This document shows positions 62,291 through 64,000 of a stretch of DNA of 64,000 bases, in pieces. The notes under the pieces are model-generated. The model saw only the letters and a program-made list of their open reading frames with translations, did no database searches and was not told where the DNA came from. Made by a program: the position numbers and the translations under genes. The DNA is from Symbiodinium natans (Eukaryota > Sar > Dinophyceae > Suessiales > Symbiodiniaceae): contig CAJNDS010002122.1 in NCBI GenBank assembly GCA_905221605.1, positions 344,501-408,500 of the forward strand, written 5' to 3'. Within the stretch, counting starts at the first letter, position 1. Each line of letters starts with the position of its first letter.

Positions 62291-62575
62291 TCATGCTTCC
62301 AGTTTGGTGATGATGTCACTCAATTTTGCACGCTGTTCTTGTAGGACTCCCAACCAAGCGTTTGTCTCTCGCTGAGACAGCTTTGAGGGTTTATGGCATT
62401 TTTGAAGGAATTTTTCGGATTTAGTCAGGAAATTAAACCGAGCATGGCAAAAGTGGCACGCTATGCCCTGGCGCTTCCACTCAGGACAAGCAACGTGCGG
62501 AACTTTGGAGATACCAAGATCAATATAATGATTAGCATCAAGAATGTTCTGTCGCATCTGGAGCAGTTGATTGGG
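62291..62575 (-). CDS. coding block of about 93 codons ending in TGA
   Basis: Minus frame NQLLQMRQNILDANHYIDLG, then ISKVPHVACPEWKRQGIACH and FCHARFNFLTKSEKFLQKCH, ending with an EQRAKLSDIITKLEA helix. CPEW...CHFCH contains closely spaced Cys/His, possibly metal-binding, not a classic zinc finger. GC is lower than in neighbours. Plus frames (69 and 61 codons) overlap and look less complete. Confidence 0.55.
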   Translation of the reverse strand, partial: PNQLLQMRQNILDANHYIDLGISKVPHVACPEWKRQGIACHFCHARFNFLTKSEKFLQKCHKPSKLSQRETNAWLGVLQEQRAKLSDIITKLEA

Positions 62576-62673
62576 GTTTGGGGTTTGGGGTTTAGGGTTT
62601 AGTATAGGGTTTAGGGTTTGGGGTTTGGGGTTTAGGGTTTAGGGTTTAGGGTTCAGGGTTTAGGGTTTATGAA

Positions 62674-62762
62674 ACCACGGGAGGACCTGGAACTTAGAAC
62701 TTTACGTTGGTCCCCTGCACTACTGTCGAGGTCATAGCAGGCTTGCATAGGAGTAAAAACCC
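62674..62762 (-). CDS. exon candidate
   Basis: Minus frame VFTPMQACYDLDSSAGDQRK VLSSRSSRG. Confidence 0.45.
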
Positions 62763-62859
62763 TAGGCCCTGAGCCCTAGGGGCGCTGAGGGTTCAGGGTT
62801 CAGGTTTCAGGGTTTAGGGTTCAGGGTTCAGGGTTCAGGGTTCAGGGTTTAGGGTTTAG

Positions 62860-62980
62860 GGTTTAGGGTTTAGGGTTTAGGGTTTAGGGTTTAGGGTTTA
62901 GGGTTTAGGGTTTAGGGTTCAGGGTTTAGGGTTTAGGGTTTAGGGTTTAGGGTTTAGGGTTTAGGGTTTAGGGTTTAGTG
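62860..62980. repeat. TTTAGGG array
   Basis: About seventeen units, preceded by TTCAGGG units. Confidence 0.95.
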
Positions 62981-62999
62981 CGACCTCCGGAGCTTAGGG

Positions 63000-63080
63000 G
63001 TTGGTTTCAGGCCACACCTCGTAGCCCTGAAGGCCCCAGGTGAGGGAGAGCTCGATGGCATTGGTGATGGGCACCAGCCT
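63000..63080 (-). CDS. exon candidate
   Basis: Minus frame RLVPITNAIELSLTWGLQGY EVWPETN, 27 codons of strong coding character between two arrays. Confidence 0.55.
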
Positions 63081-63385
63081 TTGGGGTTTGGGGTTTAGGG
63101 CTTGGGGTTTAGGGTTAAGGGTTTAGGGTTTAGGGTTTAGGGTTTAGGGTTTAGGGCTTGGGGCTTGGGGTTTGGGGCTTGGGGTTTGGGGTTTAGGGTT
63201 TAGGGCTTGGGGCTTGGGGTTTGGGGCTTGGGGTTTAGGGTTTAGGGCTTGGGGCTTGGGGTTTAGGGCTTGGGGTTTAGGGTTTGGGGCTTGGGGCTTG
63301 GGGTTTGGGGCTTGGGGTTTGGGGTTTGGGGCTTGGGGTTTGGGGTTTGGGGTTTAGGGTTTAGGGTTTAAGGTTTAGGGTTTAG
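63080..63385. repeat. TTTGGGG / CTTGGGG variant array
   Basis: TTTAGGG, TTTGGGG and CTTGGGG heptamers in mixed order. Translates to GFGVWGLGFG ORFs (also at 47390-47500, 54700-54770 and 62158-62220), which are artefacts. Confidence 0.95.
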
Positions 63386-63535
63386 GATGAGCCCCTATAC
63401 ACCATGTAGCTGCACAACGTCGCCCCTGTAACCCTCGGGTGTTGGGGTTCGGGCTGAGGGGTGCCTCTAGGGGATTCGGACTCAGGATCGCGGAGGTTGA
63501 GGGTCTCAGGATCTTAGGGTTTTGCCTCAGGGGCG

Positions 63536-63670
63536 GTTTAGGGTTTAGGGTTTAGGGTTTAGGGTTTAGGGTTTAGGGTTTAGGGTTTAGGGTTTAGGGT
63601 TTAGGGTTTAGGGTTTAGGGTTTAGGGTTCAGGGTTTAGGGTTTAGGGTTTAGGGTTTAGGGTTTAGGGG
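63536..63670. repeat. TTTAGGG array
   Basis: About nineteen units with one TTCAGGG. Confidence 0.95.
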
Positions 63671-63672
63671 GC

Positions 63673-63770
63673 AAAGGCTTCCAGTCATTCCCTACAAACC
63701 CTAGTAAGTCAAGCAACACCCATAACCCAAATATTTGAAGTTGGCAATTGGGGTGGACCCTAAACCTTAA
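63673..63770 (-). CDS. exon candidate with hydrophobic core
   Basis: Minus frame VHPNCQLQIFGLWVLLDLLG FVGNDWKPLP, 31 codons; possible membrane segment. Confidence 0.4.
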
Positions 63771-64000
63771 AACCTGAAATCCGAAGCCTAAACCCCAAAG
63801 TCGAAAACGAGAGAGGTGTGGTAGTGACTGCGACCAATCGGGTTTAGGGTTCAGTTGGGGTTTAGCCCAACACCCTAAACCCTAATTAAACCCTCTGAGC
63901 CTTGAGCCCTAAACCCTGAAAATCCTCTGAGCCTTGAGCCGTAATGGCTCAACTCAAGGGCGGAGGCCCTCAACCCCCCCTTAATTCTCAAAAATATTCG

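Overview
The window looks like nuclear DNA of a eukaryotic alga, most probably a dinoflagellate. The telomere-type heptamer TTTAGGG/CCCTAAA, which dinoflagellates share with plants and some algae, is scattered through all 64 kb in dozens of short interstitial arrays on both strands. There are no long ORFs. Where coding sequence can be shown it lies in very short exons (about 40-190 nt), with GC or GA as well as GT donors and AG|G acceptors, which is a dinoflagellate habit. Several hairpin-type short elements lie exactly between exons whose frames join once the element is removed. This matches the known idea of introners (intron-making transposable elements) in dinoflagellates. I saw no bacterial operons, rRNA, tRNA or CRISPR array.

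Layout. 1-4 kb: telomeric arrays, one solid coding block on the minus strand (2113-2376) and a large TA/CA microsatellite. 4.1-7.4 kb: a run of plus-strand exon candidates, one ending in a stop at 7393. 8.2-23.2 kb: mostly minus-strand exon candidates, with a 27-bp minisatellite, a CCCTGG hexamer field, a nested palindrome (19041-19962) and several hairpin elements. 23.6-39.6 kb: mixed, with the best candidates on plus at 27.0-29.0 and 31.5-33.9 kb and minus coding at 28.2 and 35.2 kb. 40.1-41.9 kb: minus exons. 42.0-43.9 kb: plus exons. 44-64 kb: almost continuous minus-strand exon candidates. This last part contains the only product I can identify, the C-terminal half of a Patched/Dispatched-like RND membrane protein (45466-48629), and further upstream an unknown protein whose two exons are cleanly split by a hairpin introner (57436-57795).

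The main result is how introns and telomeric arrays relate. (1) Hairpin elements act as introns at 57561-57675, 41668-41830 and 42901-43089, with the reading frame continuous across each. (2) Telomeric arrays are themselves flanked by 10-22 bp direct duplications (5311, 19969, 34156, 40917, 42935, and imperfectly 21531), as if inserted with target-site duplication. Some are nested inside the hairpin elements. (3) A TTTAGGG array on the sense strand carries both GT and AG, so its edges can serve as splice sites. The window may therefore show telomere repeats being used to make or enlarge introns.

Limits. A 25-30 codon open stretch is expected by chance in one of six frames, so most single-exon calls are weak and their strand is sometimes unsure. 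Confidence reflects this. Boundaries are by eye. Long ORFs made of repeat translation (GFGVWGLGFG, THTHTH, PPPPP) were left out.
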